A stretch of 64,000 bases of DNA from Alkalihalobacillus sp. TS-13 (GCF_019720915.1 NZ_JAHKSI010000002.1:372001-436000), one strand, 5' to 3'. Shown: positions 40,182 to 48,941, numbered from the stretch's first letter. Notes: a model not told the origin generated them from the letters alone. Translations and numbers: made by a program.

Positions 40182-40208
40182 TGACAAGTCGAAAATGGAC
40201 AAGTTGTC
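40174..40208. promoter_or_regulatory. Two palindromic operator candidates at the hut promoter
   Basis: TTGTCA-A-TGACAA (40175-40187) covers the hut -35, and GACAA-G-TTGTC (40198-40208) lies 22 bases away, centre to centre, on the same helix face. They could bind a GntR/HutC-type or other repressor serving hut and the divergent gene. Confidence 0.5.
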
Positions 40209-40303
40209 TTCAGACTCTATTAATCTTCCAAACGCGTGTATAAAAAAGCTGTAAAGTGGACATTCTGTTGATACTTAAACGAAAAACCGAGGGGGAAACG
40301 GGA

Positions 40304-40780
40304 ATGATCGAATCTCAACGCTTGCTCGTCCAATGCACGATGCTTCGTCAACCGACTTTACAAGAATCTGCCGTTGACTTTTTTGTAGGCTTTGATAGTG
40401 AAAATACACCGTATTTATTCTTACCTACTTCACATGGTGTCCTTGAAGAACATGAGCTTTATGCCGTCCCTGTATTGATGAGGAAAAAAGAGGCATCTCT
40501 GTATTTACTGGATGATACGATTTTGGCTGTCGATCTGAATGACATGATCGAGTTCCACTGCGACCTCACCTACTATTTCGGACCTGAATATAACATGTTG
40601 AAAAAATATTTGAAAAGCACCGAATATCGTTCATATGTAATGTGGAGTAATGGCATCCGCCAGGACCAGATCAACGAGCTCTTGGATTCTTACTCCGCGG
40701 CGAAATCTGAAGAACTCCGGCAGTCAATCAGGGAAAAATTAAGCCGCTATAGTGGACAAACCAGTAAAGAAATGAAATAG
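40304..40780 (+). CDS. Unrecognised protein divergent from the hut operon
   Basis: This 158-residue soluble protein has no signal peptide, membrane segment or motif I recognise. The first 90 residues look like alternating beta strands (LLVQCTML, PYLFLPTS, SLYLLDDTILAVDL); the rest is helical and charged. GAGGGGG lies eight bases before the ATG at 40304; 16 upstream codons are open but lack a ribosome site. It is divergent from hutHUIG and shares the palindrome-rich promoter region, where B. subtilis has hutP, yet it does not resemble HutP. A link to histidine use is only positional. Confidence 0.7.
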   Translation: MIESQRLLVQCTMLRQPTLQESAVDFFVGFDSENTPYLFLPTSHGVLEEHELYAVPVLMRKKEASLYLLDDTILAVDLNDMIEFHCDLTYYFGPEYNMLKKYLKSTEYRSYVMWSNGIRQDQINELLDSYSAAKSEELRQSIREKLSRYSGQTSKEMK

Positions 40781-40792
40781 AAGTGATTGATT

Positions 40793-40824
40793 GAAAACCG
40801 CCCATGCTTTCAGGGCGGTTTTTA
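40793..40824 (+). terminator. Terminator of the hut-divergent gene
   Basis: AAAACCGCCC and GGGCGGTTTT form a perfect stem, followed by further T residues. Confidence 0.88.
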
Positions 40825-40945
40825 CAAAAAAAATATATCATGGCACTACTCAAGTATCAGGAATTGATGTAAATGCTACATGAACGCGTTATAAGATACT
40901 TCCAACACGAAAACTGCATGAAAGTGCTGACATGAACACTTCAAA

Positions 40946-40979
40946 AAGTGACCATGAAGAATCATTCTTCTGGTCACTT
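40946..40979 (-). terminator. Terminator of the C39-like gene
   Basis: AAGTGACCA and TGGTCACTT, with inner GAAGAA/TTCTTC, form a long stem; the minus strand continues TTTTTGAAG. The stop codon at 40974 lies within the stem. Confidence 0.85.
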
Positions 40980-41708
40980 ATATGTGATTGCATGACGTCC
41001 CATCTGCTCCCATCCTTTTTGGAATTGGGCTTTTGGGACTTTCCGGTTTTTCATACCCGCCAAAGGATCGTTGAAATAAATATTTTGTTCATCGTAGCCA
41101 GTAATCAAAACGGAATGTTCTTTATAGGTGATTTTCATTTTTCCTTGAGGAGTCTGCCATTGGACCCAATACTTTGCTGGTACCCTTGAGAACCAGGTGT
41201 TATTAATGACCCATACAGGCTTTTCTTGTTCAACATGCTGCATGACTTCGGCAAAATCTGATCCAGTGAGATTGACCACTCGCCCTGGAAGATATCGCTC
41301 AGCTAAATCAGTGATAGGCTTTGAATATACACCTAATCCTGGTTTGTTTATATCATACATATTTCCTACAAAACCTTGATTTGGATTGCCGAAATAGGTT
41401 ATACCATTTTTTCTTTGGTATGGTGTAGGATCTTTCCTGACCTCTTTTGCCAGGGTCATTTTATCAACATTTACTCCTGCATGTCGCAATAACATTGCAA
41501 GGCTGGTGACTTCACATCCTCTTGGTAATTCAGGTAACTGTTTGATTAAAGGAACCTGTAACAGGACCTTTTCTTTTTTGACTGCTTCAACAGTTTGAAT
41601 TTCTTTAAATGAGGAAGTTGCCTTATTCGGTTGCTCTGAAATCGCAACGGAATGGCTGCACCCTGCAACGAACATTGCACATACGATCGCAGTGGTGATT
41701 TTCCTCAT
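40974..41708 (-). CDS. C39-like cysteine peptidase lipoprotein (YvpB-like)
   Basis: This 244-residue protein has a lipoprotein signal peptide (VAGC, Cys17) and a peptidase_C39_2-type domain (about 50-244). The nucleophile C65 lies in LPRGCEVTSLAMLL, the His in EHSVLITGYD and the Asp in NDPLAG, so a complete papain-like triad is present. It probably acts outside the membrane on a peptide or wall substrate. The ATG at 41708 is preferred over one two codons upstream because GGGG is then seven bases away. It is monocistronic. Confidence 0.82.
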   Translation of the reverse strand: MRKITTAIVCAMFVAGCSHSVAISEQPNKATSSFKEIQTVEAVKKEKVLLQVPLIKQLPELPRGCEVTSLAMLLRHAGVNVDKMTLAKEVRKDPTPYQRKNGITYFGNPNQGFVGNMYDINKPGLGVYSKPITDLAERYLPGRVVNLTGSDFAEVMQHVEQEKPVWVINNTWFSRVPAKYWVQWQTPQGKMKITYKEHSVLITGYDEQNIYFNDPLAGMKNRKVPKAQFQKGWEQMGRHAITYK

Positions 41709-41844
41709 TATCATACCCCATTTTCTAGGGATGTATGATTAGGTTGACCAAGTTCATATACAAAAACCGTATGATTTTTTGGTAATTCAGGGATCTAAAA
41801 CGCATATCTTGCTTATTTTTGCAAAAAATAAAAACAGCCTTTAT

Positions 41845-42067
41845 TCAGGCTGTTTCTTCAAAGACTGATTGGTCTTTTTTATATGAGCGCATGCCATATG
41901 TAATCGAACTTACACCGATAATCGCAAGCATGAATGAAAGGATATATGGAACCGAGAAGAAAAGTGTGGATTGAGCTTCATGGATCTTTGTTGAGAAGCG
42001 AATCCCACCAGTTGAAACCGACAACGCTGACCAAAATCAGTATGATACCACTTACAATTTGCTTCAT
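41845..42067 (-). pseudogene. Frameshifted small two-helix membrane protein
   Basis: From ATG 42067 (AGGGGAG upstream) the frame reads MKQIVSGIILILVSVVGF, then stops after 29 codons. A +1 shift near GGTTTCAACTGG opens a frame that continues RFSTKIHEAQSTLFFS and LAIIGVSSITYGMRSYK to a TGA at 41845. The total of 223 nt is one base too many for a single frame, so a one-base insertion (or sequencing error) has split a protein of about 73 residues with two membrane helices. A hairpin (AAACAGCCT/AGGCTGTTT, 41833-41853) ends it. I do not recognise the family. Confidence 0.6.
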
Positions 42068-42402
42068 GTGTTAAGCTCCCCTTTGTAATAAATATGTTGG
42101 TATAAGCAACTATTTCCTTTTAATTTGGAAACAAAACATTTGTTGTCGAAAGGGGCGTAAAATCCTGATAACTGTTTTGCTGATACAGCACAAGTTGATT
42201 TCATACGGTCACTTCATACGGTTTTTCACACCAGACTTGTCGTATGAACCTAATATTTCGTAAAAAACGAAAAAAAATCCTTTGAAATCATAAAAATTCC
42301 ATATTTGTCCTAATGCACTTGTCCATACCAAGTGAGTTAACGAGCATATTGTATTAGTGTGAGGAATCTCTCACTGGAGCAGTGTTCGAAGGGGGCATTA
42401 GC

Positions 42403-42489
42403 ATGAGTCACTTTTACGGTACTGGATTTTCCATAATCTTAGTATTGTTCATCTTGCTAATTATTGTAGGTACAGCGTTTGTATATTAA
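42403..42489 (+). CDS. YjcZ-family sporulation microprotein (28 aa)
   Basis: The frame starts MSHFYGTGFSIILV, continues with one hydrophobic helix and ends VGTAFVY, the pattern of the tiny YjcZ/YtzI-like family common in Bacillus spore formers (Gly/Tyr-rich start, LFILLIIVG-type helix, aromatic end). AAGGGGG lies seven bases before the ATG and a strong terminator follows, so the gene is well supported although very short. Its role in sporulation is not known in detail. Confidence 0.85.
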   Translation: MSHFYGTGFSIILVLFILLIIVGTAFVY

Positions 42490-42578
42490 ACCTAATTGTA
42501 CTTCCCCTAATCCTAAATAGTTAATTACGAACGCTTTATGTAATTACTATTACCCTTCCAATCTTGTACGGAGTAAAA

Positions 42579-42612
42579 AGCCACAACATCCCCCCTGTTG
42601 TGGCTTATTTTT
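42579..42612 (+). terminator. Terminator of the YjcZ-type gene
   Basis: AGCCACAACA and TGTTGTGGCT form a perfect 10-bp stem followed by TATTTTTTT. Confidence 0.88.
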
Positions 42613-42675
42613 TTGGGAAGCTTGTAATTCGCCAAAATAACCTGTGAAATACTGTACGAATCCTTTACTGAAAAA

Positions 42676-43305
42676 TCACGCCTTCGATTTCACTTCCTCC
42701 TGAAACCACTCTGGCATCTTTCCATATTTGTTTACATAGTCGAGGTCTTCCTGTAATTCCTCAAGCATCAGTTTTACATCCTGCCGTACACCGATCGCTT
42801 GCAGCTGCAATGTTTGCCGGTCTTGATTCGTCAAATAATCCTGACAAGCTTCTGTATAAGAAAGATGAACGTCGTGTATGTACTCTTCGATTTCAAAGAC
42901 CTGTTGCATTAATAGCAGCATTTCAATGCGATAACGACGAAACTCATCCTTTTTTATTTTCAAATGCTGATTTGCCGCCATCACTTCACGATCCAGCCCT
43001 TTTTTTAAAGGTTCCATCCATTCGTTCAGCCTTTCTTTTTGCTCGCGTGACAGATGAGATGTCTCTTCAAGCACATCGCCAAGCTCTTCTGTCAGTTCTT
43101 GAATTTCTGAACGTAACGATGAAACGTTTTCTTTGTTATATCGATCAACCGTACCCTTGCCTCCGAAATTCCCAAGCAGATCCTCATACCTTTGAAGCAT
43201 CTTCTCTTTTTCTTCCTCTAAGTCATCTTGCTCTATCTTTAAACGTTGCAATTGTCCCTCATATTGTTTTTTCAGTTGTTTATACTTTTCTAATTCTGGA
43301 TACAA
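42676..43305 (-). CDS. Coiled-coil protein of unknown function
   Basis: This 209-residue cytoplasmic protein is almost entirely charged helix (E/K/Q/R-rich, with heptad-like LKKQYEGQLQRLKIEQDDLEE and later helices), interrupted near residue 53 by GGKGTVDRYN. It has no signal peptide or membrane segment. The start is taken as TTG at 43305 because AAGGAGGAG lies six bases upstream; a longer ATG frame from 43395 would bury this ribosome site in coding sequence. It could be a structural or scaffold protein. I do not recognise the family. Confidence 0.65.
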   Translation of the reverse strand: MYPELEKYKQLKKQYEGQLQRLKIEQDDLEEEKEKMLQRYEDLLGNFGGKGTVDRYNKENVSSLRSEIQELTEELGDVLEETSHLSREQKERLNEWMEPLKKGLDREVMAANQHLKIKKDEFRRYRIEMLLLMQQVFEIEEYIHDVHLSYTEACQDYLTNQDRQTLQLQAIGVRQDVKLMLEELQEDLDYVNKYGKMPEWFQEEVKSKA

Positions 43306-43522
43306 AACAGACTCCTCCTTAAATTCCCGCTCCCTCATAGTATTCGAAAACAAATCGCAGTTTTCGCTACCAAGTTCCAAGTTTTCCTTAACCAATTACT
43401 ATTGACCATATGACTGTAGACTAAACGTTCTATGATTTCCAATTAATTCCTAACCCCCATCAAATAGTTTCATAGTCGAAATGTGTCTATGTAACTATAA
43501 AAAATTTAGGAGGTAGGAAAAA

Positions 43523-44329
43523 TTGTTCAAAAAACTTCTTATTACTTCTTTACTATCTGCATCAATTTTCGGGGTTAACGCAGGCATTGGTCAGGCATCT
43601 ACAGGTGCTGAACAGCCCCAGGTACATGTGAAAAAACAAGTTGTTCTTGGTCAAACAGATCAGAACAAAGTGCAAGAATACATGGAAAACTGCTTGAAGG
43701 GTAAAGAGCTTGACCCAGCACTTCAAGAAAAAATCCAAGAAGCGTTGAAGAAAGCACAAAACCAACAAGGTGAGCAAAAACAGGAAGCTCCAAAACAAGA
43801 GCAACCTAAAGCTGAAGAACCTAAAGCTGAAGAGCCAGCTCCAAAAGAAGAAGCGGCTCCTGCTCCTGAACAAAAGGCAACTCCACAAGAGCAGCCTAAT
43901 ACTGAGCAACAACAATCTGAACAGCCTGCTGCAGAAGGTGAATTCCAACTTACTGCTGATGAGCAGCAAATGGTTGACCTAGTGAACCAGGAACGTGAAA
44001 AAGCTGGACTTAAACCATTGGAAGTCGATCCAGAATTGACAAAAATGGCACGTGCAAAATCAAAAGACATGATCGACAACAACTACTTCAGCCATGATTC
44101 ACCAACATATGGTTCTCCATTTGATATGATGAAGCAATTCGGCATCGAATATAACACTGCAGGTGAAAACATTGCTGGAAACAGTTCTGTAGAGGGTGCA
44201 CACACTTCTCTTATGAACTCTGATGGACACCGTAAAAACATTCTTGGAAGCCAATACACTAAAATTGGTATCGGAATTGTTGACGGCGGACCATACGGTA
44301 AAATGTTCTCTCAAGAATTCACTGGTTAA
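43523..44329 (+). CDS. Secreted CAP-domain (SCP/PR1) protein, YkwD-like
   Basis: This 268-residue protein starts with TTG at 43523 behind AGGAGG. A signal peptide (to about residue 26) is followed by an extended, low-complexity region (about 70-148) of Lys/Gln/Pro/Glu/Ala repeats (QPKAEEPKAEEP). A C-terminal CAP domain (about 150-268) has VNQEREKAGLKPL, YFSHDSPTYGSPFDMM, AGENIAGN and SDGHRKNIL. Such Bacillus proteins sit in or near the wall and spore coat; their enzyme activity is unclear. The low-complexity region is probably a wall-spanning spacer. A terminator follows. Confidence 0.9.
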   Translation: MFKKLLITSLLSASIFGVNAGIGQASTGAEQPQVHVKKQVVLGQTDQNKVQEYMENCLKGKELDPALQEKIQEALKKAQNQQGEQKQEAPKQEQPKAEEPKAEEPAPKEEAAPAPEQKATPQEQPNTEQQQSEQPAAEGEFQLTADEQQMVDLVNQEREKAGLKPLEVDPELTKMARAKSKDMIDNNYFSHDSPTYGSPFDMMKQFGIEYNTAGENIAGNSSVEGAHTSLMNSDGHRKNILGSQYTKIGIGIVDGGPYGKMFSQEFTG

Positions 44330-44350
44330 TAAAATTATAAAATAGAAAGA

Positions 44351-44384
44351 AAGCATCAGCTATTTCGGTTGATGCTTCTTTTTT
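44351..44384 (+). terminator. Terminator of the CAP-domain gene
   Basis: AAGCATCAGC and GTTGATGCTT pair (one G-T) and are followed by CTTTTTTT. Confidence 0.85.
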
Positions 44385-44423
44385 TGGGGTATAAATAGAA
44401 GTAATGAAAGAAGGATGAAGCAA

Positions 44424-45770
44424 ATGAAACTTAATGACTACTGGCTTAAATTTAGACATAGCTTCTGGTTCTTACCAATCTTCTATGGTGTCCTAGCCCT
44501 TTTCATGGCGATGTTGAGCATGTATCTGGAAGAATCTATCCCTACGAAAATCATCGCAAAATATGTGCCGAACGCCTTGATGACCGACGTTAAACTAGGA
44601 CAAACCATTTTGAATGCGATTGCTGTATCGGTACTAACAATGACGTCCATCACATTCTCCTCGATCATGGTCGTGTTGACTACATATTCATCCCAGTTTT
44701 CACCAAGGACACTGCAGGATTTCATCAGTGATGTCGTTACACAACGGGTCCTAGGTGTTTTTACTGGGGGATTCATCTACTCATTACTTTTATTGCTTTT
44801 TCTAAAGGATCTCAGTGACAAGAAATTATTCCTTGGTCCAGGTGTTGCCGTCATTTGGGCGATTGTTTGCCTTGGGTTCTTCGTCTTTTTCATCCACCAT
44901 GTGGCAACATGGACTCAGGTCAACAATCTGATTGACAAAATCACGACTCGGACACAAGAAACGATCCGTAACAGCTTCCACTTAGGGGTGGCTCAGACAA
45001 AATCAAAGCAGATATCCGTAAAGGAAAACATTAAAGAGCTTGAAAAAAAAGATAAGGTTACGATCAATGCTCCGACATCAGGCTATTTGCAAATGATAAA
45101 ACTAGGACCCATATTGGAAAAAGCAACAGAAAACGATGAGATCCTCAAGGTGGAACGCAGGATCGGCGATTATATCTTTAAAGAGACACCTTTGTATTCC
45201 TTTCTTGATACTGATTCTTTAACTAAAGAAGCTGAGACACGATACGAGGAATGCTTTTTAATCGGTACTGAAAGAAATACGGTTCAGGATGTTGAATTTG
45301 GTATTCAGAAATTGGTTGAGATTGCACTTCGAGCTATTTCACCAGGTATCAATGATCCACATACGGCGATCAACTCTATCAATCGGATCGGGACGATTTT
45401 ATCTGAATTGGGAGAAATCATGTTTCCAAGGCCTTATTATTACGATGAAGATAACAATTTAAGAGTGATTCTGGATATCCAATCTTATCGAGAATTACTC
45501 TATAAAGCGTTCTATCAGCTTCGCCACTATGCGCGTGAAGATGTCTCAGTGTGCGCATCTACTATATCCGTACTGCATGGAATTGTTGAACGGAATATCC
45601 TTGATCGTTCACTCCAAAAAATCGTTTGGGATTTTGCTGTCTATTTTATCGAGGGGATCGAAACCGATGTATTGTTGGAATGGGATAAACAGTTCATCAA
45701 CGAAAAAATCTTGCGGCTCGCAAAAACCATCGGTCGCGAAAAAGAATATCAGCAAGTTAAATTGCCATGA
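44424..45770 (+). CDS. DUF2254 membrane protein, paralogue 1
   Basis: This 448-residue protein has four predicted N-terminal membrane helices (roughly residues 15-35, 60-85, 105-130 and 140-160) and a long cytoplasmic region with SGYLQMIKLG and the highly conserved ALRAISPGINDPHTAI. These are the marks of DUF2254, whose function is unknown. The ATG at 44424 has GAAGG nine bases upstream; the earlier in-frame ATG overlaps it. A second copy follows at 46182, separated by repeat R1, indicating tandem duplication. Confidence 0.88.
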   Translation: MKLNDYWLKFRHSFWFLPIFYGVLALFMAMLSMYLEESIPTKIIAKYVPNALMTDVKLGQTILNAIAVSVLTMTSITFSSIMVVLTTYSSQFSPRTLQDFISDVVTQRVLGVFTGGFIYSLLLLLFLKDLSDKKLFLGPGVAVIWAIVCLGFFVFFIHHVATWTQVNNLIDKITTRTQETIRNSFHLGVAQTKSKQISVKENIKELEKKDKVTINAPTSGYLQMIKLGPILEKATENDEILKVERRIGDYIFKETPLYSFLDTDSLTKEAETRYEECFLIGTERNTVQDVEFGIQKLVEIALRAISPGINDPHTAINSINRIGTILSELGEIMFPRPYYYDEDNNLRVILDIQSYRELLYKAFYQLRHYAREDVSVCASTISVLHGIVERNILDRSLQKIVWDFAVYFIEGIETDVLLEWDKQFINEKILRLAKTIGREKEYQQVKLP

Positions 45771-45792
45771 CAATTTTGTTTTTCAGAAATTC

Positions 45793-46087
45793 ACTCCCTT
45801 ATCGCGGGCAAACGAAAAGCGGAAGCGACCCGATTAGTCACGTAGGTCACTGGAAAACTGACGAGGAGGCTCGAACCAAACAAAGACCTGGTTCTGGGTG
45901 GGTTCACCCATAAGATGTCATTCAATGTGTCGACCGCCGCAGGAAGTTTGAAGTGATCCAAGTGAATGGTCGATGGGCTAGACATCACTTCCCCGTATTA
46001 ACTCACTTCCGCACGCCTCCTCGCTCACTTGTACAGAGTGGGCTTATATCGCTGTGGGATCTTGTTTGGCTCTCTTTTCCCCAGGAT
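45793..46087. repeat. Intergenic repeat R1, copy C
   Basis: It starts TCACTCCCTTATCGCGGG and ends TGGCTCTCTTTTCCCCAGG. Compared with copy B it has lost about 130 bases of the right-centre, including the GTCGAAG stem. It lies between the two DUF2254 paralogues, and the rest of this 411-bp gap shows no gene. Confidence 0.8.
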
Positions 46088-46181
46088 CCATATATCTGTA
46101 AAACAATGCTTCTTCTACGCCTTTCATAAAATTCTTTTTTAGAGGAAGAATAGGATAGATGAATTGTGAGGTGTGCAGAAG

Positions 46182-47513
46182 ATGTATATAAAGAATTCAT
46201 TACATAAGATCCATCAAAGTTTCTGGTATCTCCCTGCATTTTTTAGTTTGATTGCTGTCTTCCTTGCCTATCTATCTGTAGAGGTGGATTTTTGGATGGA
46301 TTTGAGGGAGCTCCATATGCATTTCCCAGGCTTCATGATCACTGATCGCAATACCACCCAGTTGATTCTAAGCGCATTAGCGACTTCGATCCTTACGATG
46401 ACAGCCATCACATTTTCATCAATTATGGTACTCTTATCTACCTATCTAGCGCAATATTCCCCTCGTACACTCGATAACTTTTTGAGTGATATGGTGACAC
46501 GAAGAGTGTTGGGAATTTTCATCGGATCTTTCTTGTATTTCGTCCTCGTCCTGCTATGGATGAATATTTCGGATCAACAGAGCTTTTTAGTGATCCCTTC
46601 GTTGTCCGTTTCCTTATCCGCATTGTGCCTTGGATTTTTCGTCTATTTCATCCATCATGTTGGCACTTGGATTCAGGTCAACAACCTCATTCAGGATATT
46701 ACAGATAACTGTCTTTCCATTTTATCATCCCATAAAGATGACAGATCAGACCTGGTTTCATCTACCTCCTCCCCTTGGTCAAGCTGGGAAGATGAAGAAT
46801 ACAAAACAAAGGAATGCCGGAACGCATCCTCTGAATTCTCAGGCTATCTTCAATTCATCGATTTGGACAAAATGGTGAAACTAGCAACAAGAGATGATTT
46901 ACTCATCCGCTTCGAAAAGAACATTGGAGACTATGTAGATGAAGGCACGGTCCTTTTTTCTTATTGGTCTTTGGATGATCGCTCTTTTGATATAGAGGAT
47001 TATTTGCAAAATATACGCGTTGGTAAGCAACGGACCACGGAGCAAGATATCGAATATGGAATCCAGAAGCTGACAGAGATCGCTCTCCGGGCCATATCAC
47101 CGGCTGTTAATGACCCTTACACGGCAATCACCTGTATCCAGAGACTCGGTAAAATCTTATCCAGGCTTGCCCAAACATCACTTGAGGAACCTTATATCTA
47201 TGACAATGAAAAAAACCTGCGTGTCATCCTGAACACAGGTGAATTTTCACAGGTCTTGTATAAAAGTTTCTATCAGATCCGCCATTATGGGAAACAGGAT
47301 GTCTCTGTCATTGGTGCAATCTTCGAGGCCTTGACATTGATTGCCGAAAAAAGCGCTCCAACTATGAAAGATGTGATATGGGATTTTGCAAAAGCGATTG
47401 TCGAAGGAATCGATCGCTCTGCTCTCATCCACCTCGATTTCAAATACTTAAACTATAAACTCGATGTTTTGGCACGATACACCGGCCATCAGAAGGAGAA
47501 ACAGCTGCTTTGA
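46182..47513 (+). CDS. DUF2254 membrane protein, paralogue 2
   Basis: This 443-residue protein has the same layout as its neighbour: four N-terminal helices and then SGYLQFIDLDKMVK, EYGIQKLTEIALRAISPAVNDPYTAI and KSFYQIRHYGKQDVSV. The two copies align over nearly their whole length with clear divergence, most strongly around residues 185-215, where this copy has a Ser/Asp-rich insert. GAGGT lies nine bases before the ATG at 46182. It has either its own promoter or read-through from paralogue 1. Confidence 0.87.
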   Translation: MYIKNSLHKIHQSFWYLPAFFSLIAVFLAYLSVEVDFWMDLRELHMHFPGFMITDRNTTQLILSALATSILTMTAITFSSIMVLLSTYLAQYSPRTLDNFLSDMVTRRVLGIFIGSFLYFVLVLLWMNISDQQSFLVIPSLSVSLSALCLGFFVYFIHHVGTWIQVNNLIQDITDNCLSILSSHKDDRSDLVSSTSSPWSSWEDEEYKTKECRNASSEFSGYLQFIDLDKMVKLATRDDLLIRFEKNIGDYVDEGTVLFSYWSLDDRSFDIEDYLQNIRVGKQRTTEQDIEYGIQKLTEIALRAISPAVNDPYTAITCIQRLGKILSRLAQTSLEEPYIYDNEKNLRVILNTGEFSQVLYKSFYQIRHYGKQDVSVIGAIFEALTLIAEKSAPTMKDVIWDFAKAIVEGIDRSALIHLDFKYLNYKLDVLARYTGHQKEKQLL

Positions 47514-47654
47514 AAATAATGATGCTATTCAAAAACGATACATTCATAATACCCTTTCGTGAGCCTGTTTATCTGGTGTGTGTCGAAGATCAGTATTTAC
47601 TCTTCTAATGATTTTTCATTGTTAAACGCTCCAAATCATAGACAAGTTTCAGAA

Positions 47655-48266
47655 TCATCCACCTCCTTTTAACTGCTGTTCAAGTTGATCCAGGTTTACA
47701 GGACCCATTATTTTGTTTTTTACAAGGCCGTCCGGGTCGATGATGAAAGTTGTGGGTATGACAATGATCTGATACGATTGCCCCACCATTCCTTCTGTAT
47801 CAAGTGGAACCTGAAAAGGGATTTCGAATTCTTTTGCGAATATCGCCACCTGCTCCACATTTTCTTCTTCGGAGCTGAGGTTCACTGCTAGGATAACAAC
47901 CTCTTCATTTTCATGGAGATGATGGAAATTGATCAGTTCAGGGATTTCTTTTTTACAATACGTACACCATGTCGTCCAGAAATTAAGGATTACTGTTTTT
48001 CCACGATAATCCGATAAAGAGACATCTTCTCCTTCCAGGTTTTGCAATGTGAAATCCGGTGCTTCCTTGCCAATTTCAGCAATAGCAGACTGGACATTTG
48101 CAACTTCCGCCGATTCAGGATTGTCGCCGTTTCTATTGGATTGTTCAGCTTTCATATGTTCCACAGTCTGTTTCGTTTGTTCGGCTGTATTCGGGATTCT
48201 CCATGCCATAAAACCCAGGAATACGATCAAGCCTACTAAAATGGTAAACTGGAACCGTCGTTGCAT
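47655..48266 (-). CDS. ResA/StoA-like membrane-anchored thioredoxin
   Basis: This 203-residue protein has one N-terminal membrane anchor (about residues 7-24), a polar linker, and an extracytoplasmic TlpA/ResA-type thioredoxin fold (about 68-200). The redox motif is CTYC in NFWTTWCTYCKKEIPEL, with the conserved cis-Pro in IPTTFIIDPDG. It would reduce disulfides outside the membrane, as in cytochrome c maturation or spore formation; no partner genes are nearby to decide. GAGGTGAGG precedes the ATG. Confidence 0.87.
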   Translation of the reverse strand: MQRRFQFTILVGLIVFLGFMAWRIPNTAEQTKQTVEHMKAEQSNRNGDNPESAEVANVQSAIAEIGKEAPDFTLQNLEGEDVSLSDYRGKTVILNFWTTWCTYCKKEIPELINFHHLHENEEVVILAVNLSSEEENVEQVAIFAKEFEIPFQVPLDTEGMVGQSYQIIVIPTTFIIDPDGLVKNKIMGPVNLDQLEQQLKGGG

Positions 48267-48383
48267 TTACCTCACCTCTACAAAGTGCCTTACTATACTA
48301 TAAGTAGGAATCGGTAAAAAAATGAACAAGCATTGAAAATTCTTATATTTTTTATTAAATGTGGATAACCTGTATATTACTTC

Positions 48384-48412
48384 TTGACAAATATAGTCAA
48401 CCGGATTATATT
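48384..48412 (+). promoter_or_regulatory. Sigma-A promoter of the proS T-box transcript
   Basis: TTGACA, 17 bases, TATATT: a near-consensus promoter with a predicted start near 48419, just before the T-box leader. Confidence 0.88.
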
Positions 48413-48419
48413 ACTTTCA

Positions 48420-48663
48420 AACAACCTGAAACAATGACGGGGATTAGTAAAGTGAATCACGCCATTTCTAGAGAGGAAGCCATCTGCTGAAAGGTTTCCA
48501 TGGGCCAGCACTTGAACCTGCCTCTGAGTTCTGTATCGAAATCGACTAAGATACAGCGGATAAGCAATCCGTTATCAACATCGAGTGTATACTGCACATA
48601 TTGTGCGTTATGAATTAGGGTGGTACCGCCAAGTCTTGGTCCCTTCTGGGGTCAAGGCTTTTT
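48420..48663 (+). ncRNA. T-box riboswitch (proline)
   Basis: The hallmark AGGGTGGTACCGCC is at 48617-48630, followed by a terminator (AAGTCTTGGTCCC with GGGGTCAAGGCTT, then TTTTG) that competes with it. CCT at 48517-48519, in GAACCTGCC about 98 nt after the start, is placed as the specifier, pairing with uncharged tRNA-Pro. The AGTA-type stem I bulge is near 48445. It would let proS be transcribed when proline-tRNA is poorly charged. Confidence 0.92.
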
Positions 48664-48754
48664 GTTATTGAGATTGTTTACAAATTAGTTTTAAGAAAAA
48701 TTCGAGACATTCCTTTGGGAAAAGCGAGCAAGCTCAAGCAGCCATGTTTTCAGT

Positions 48755-48941
48755 TAACGGACACCATAGCCGTTATTTGTGACAAAATCAGTGTTTTTGA
48801 AGTTTTAACGGACACCATAGCCGTTATTTGTAAAAAAGCAGGCTGATTTTCTATGATATTTGCAAAATAAGGTCCCTGGTGTCCGTTATTTTTGTAATAT
48901 CCTATTGTTTTGGTCAAATAAAGTCTCCTGTGTCCGCTAAT
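48755..48941. repeat. Four-unit palindromic repeat array (R3), copy 2
   Basis: Forward units at 48755 and 48806 (TTAACGGACACCATAGCCG, then TTATTTG) are followed by inverted units at 48864-48889 and 48916-48941 (AAATAAGGTCCC...GTGTCCGTTA). The array lies between the T-box terminator and proS, so it is part of the mRNA leader and would fold strongly. Confidence 0.85.
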
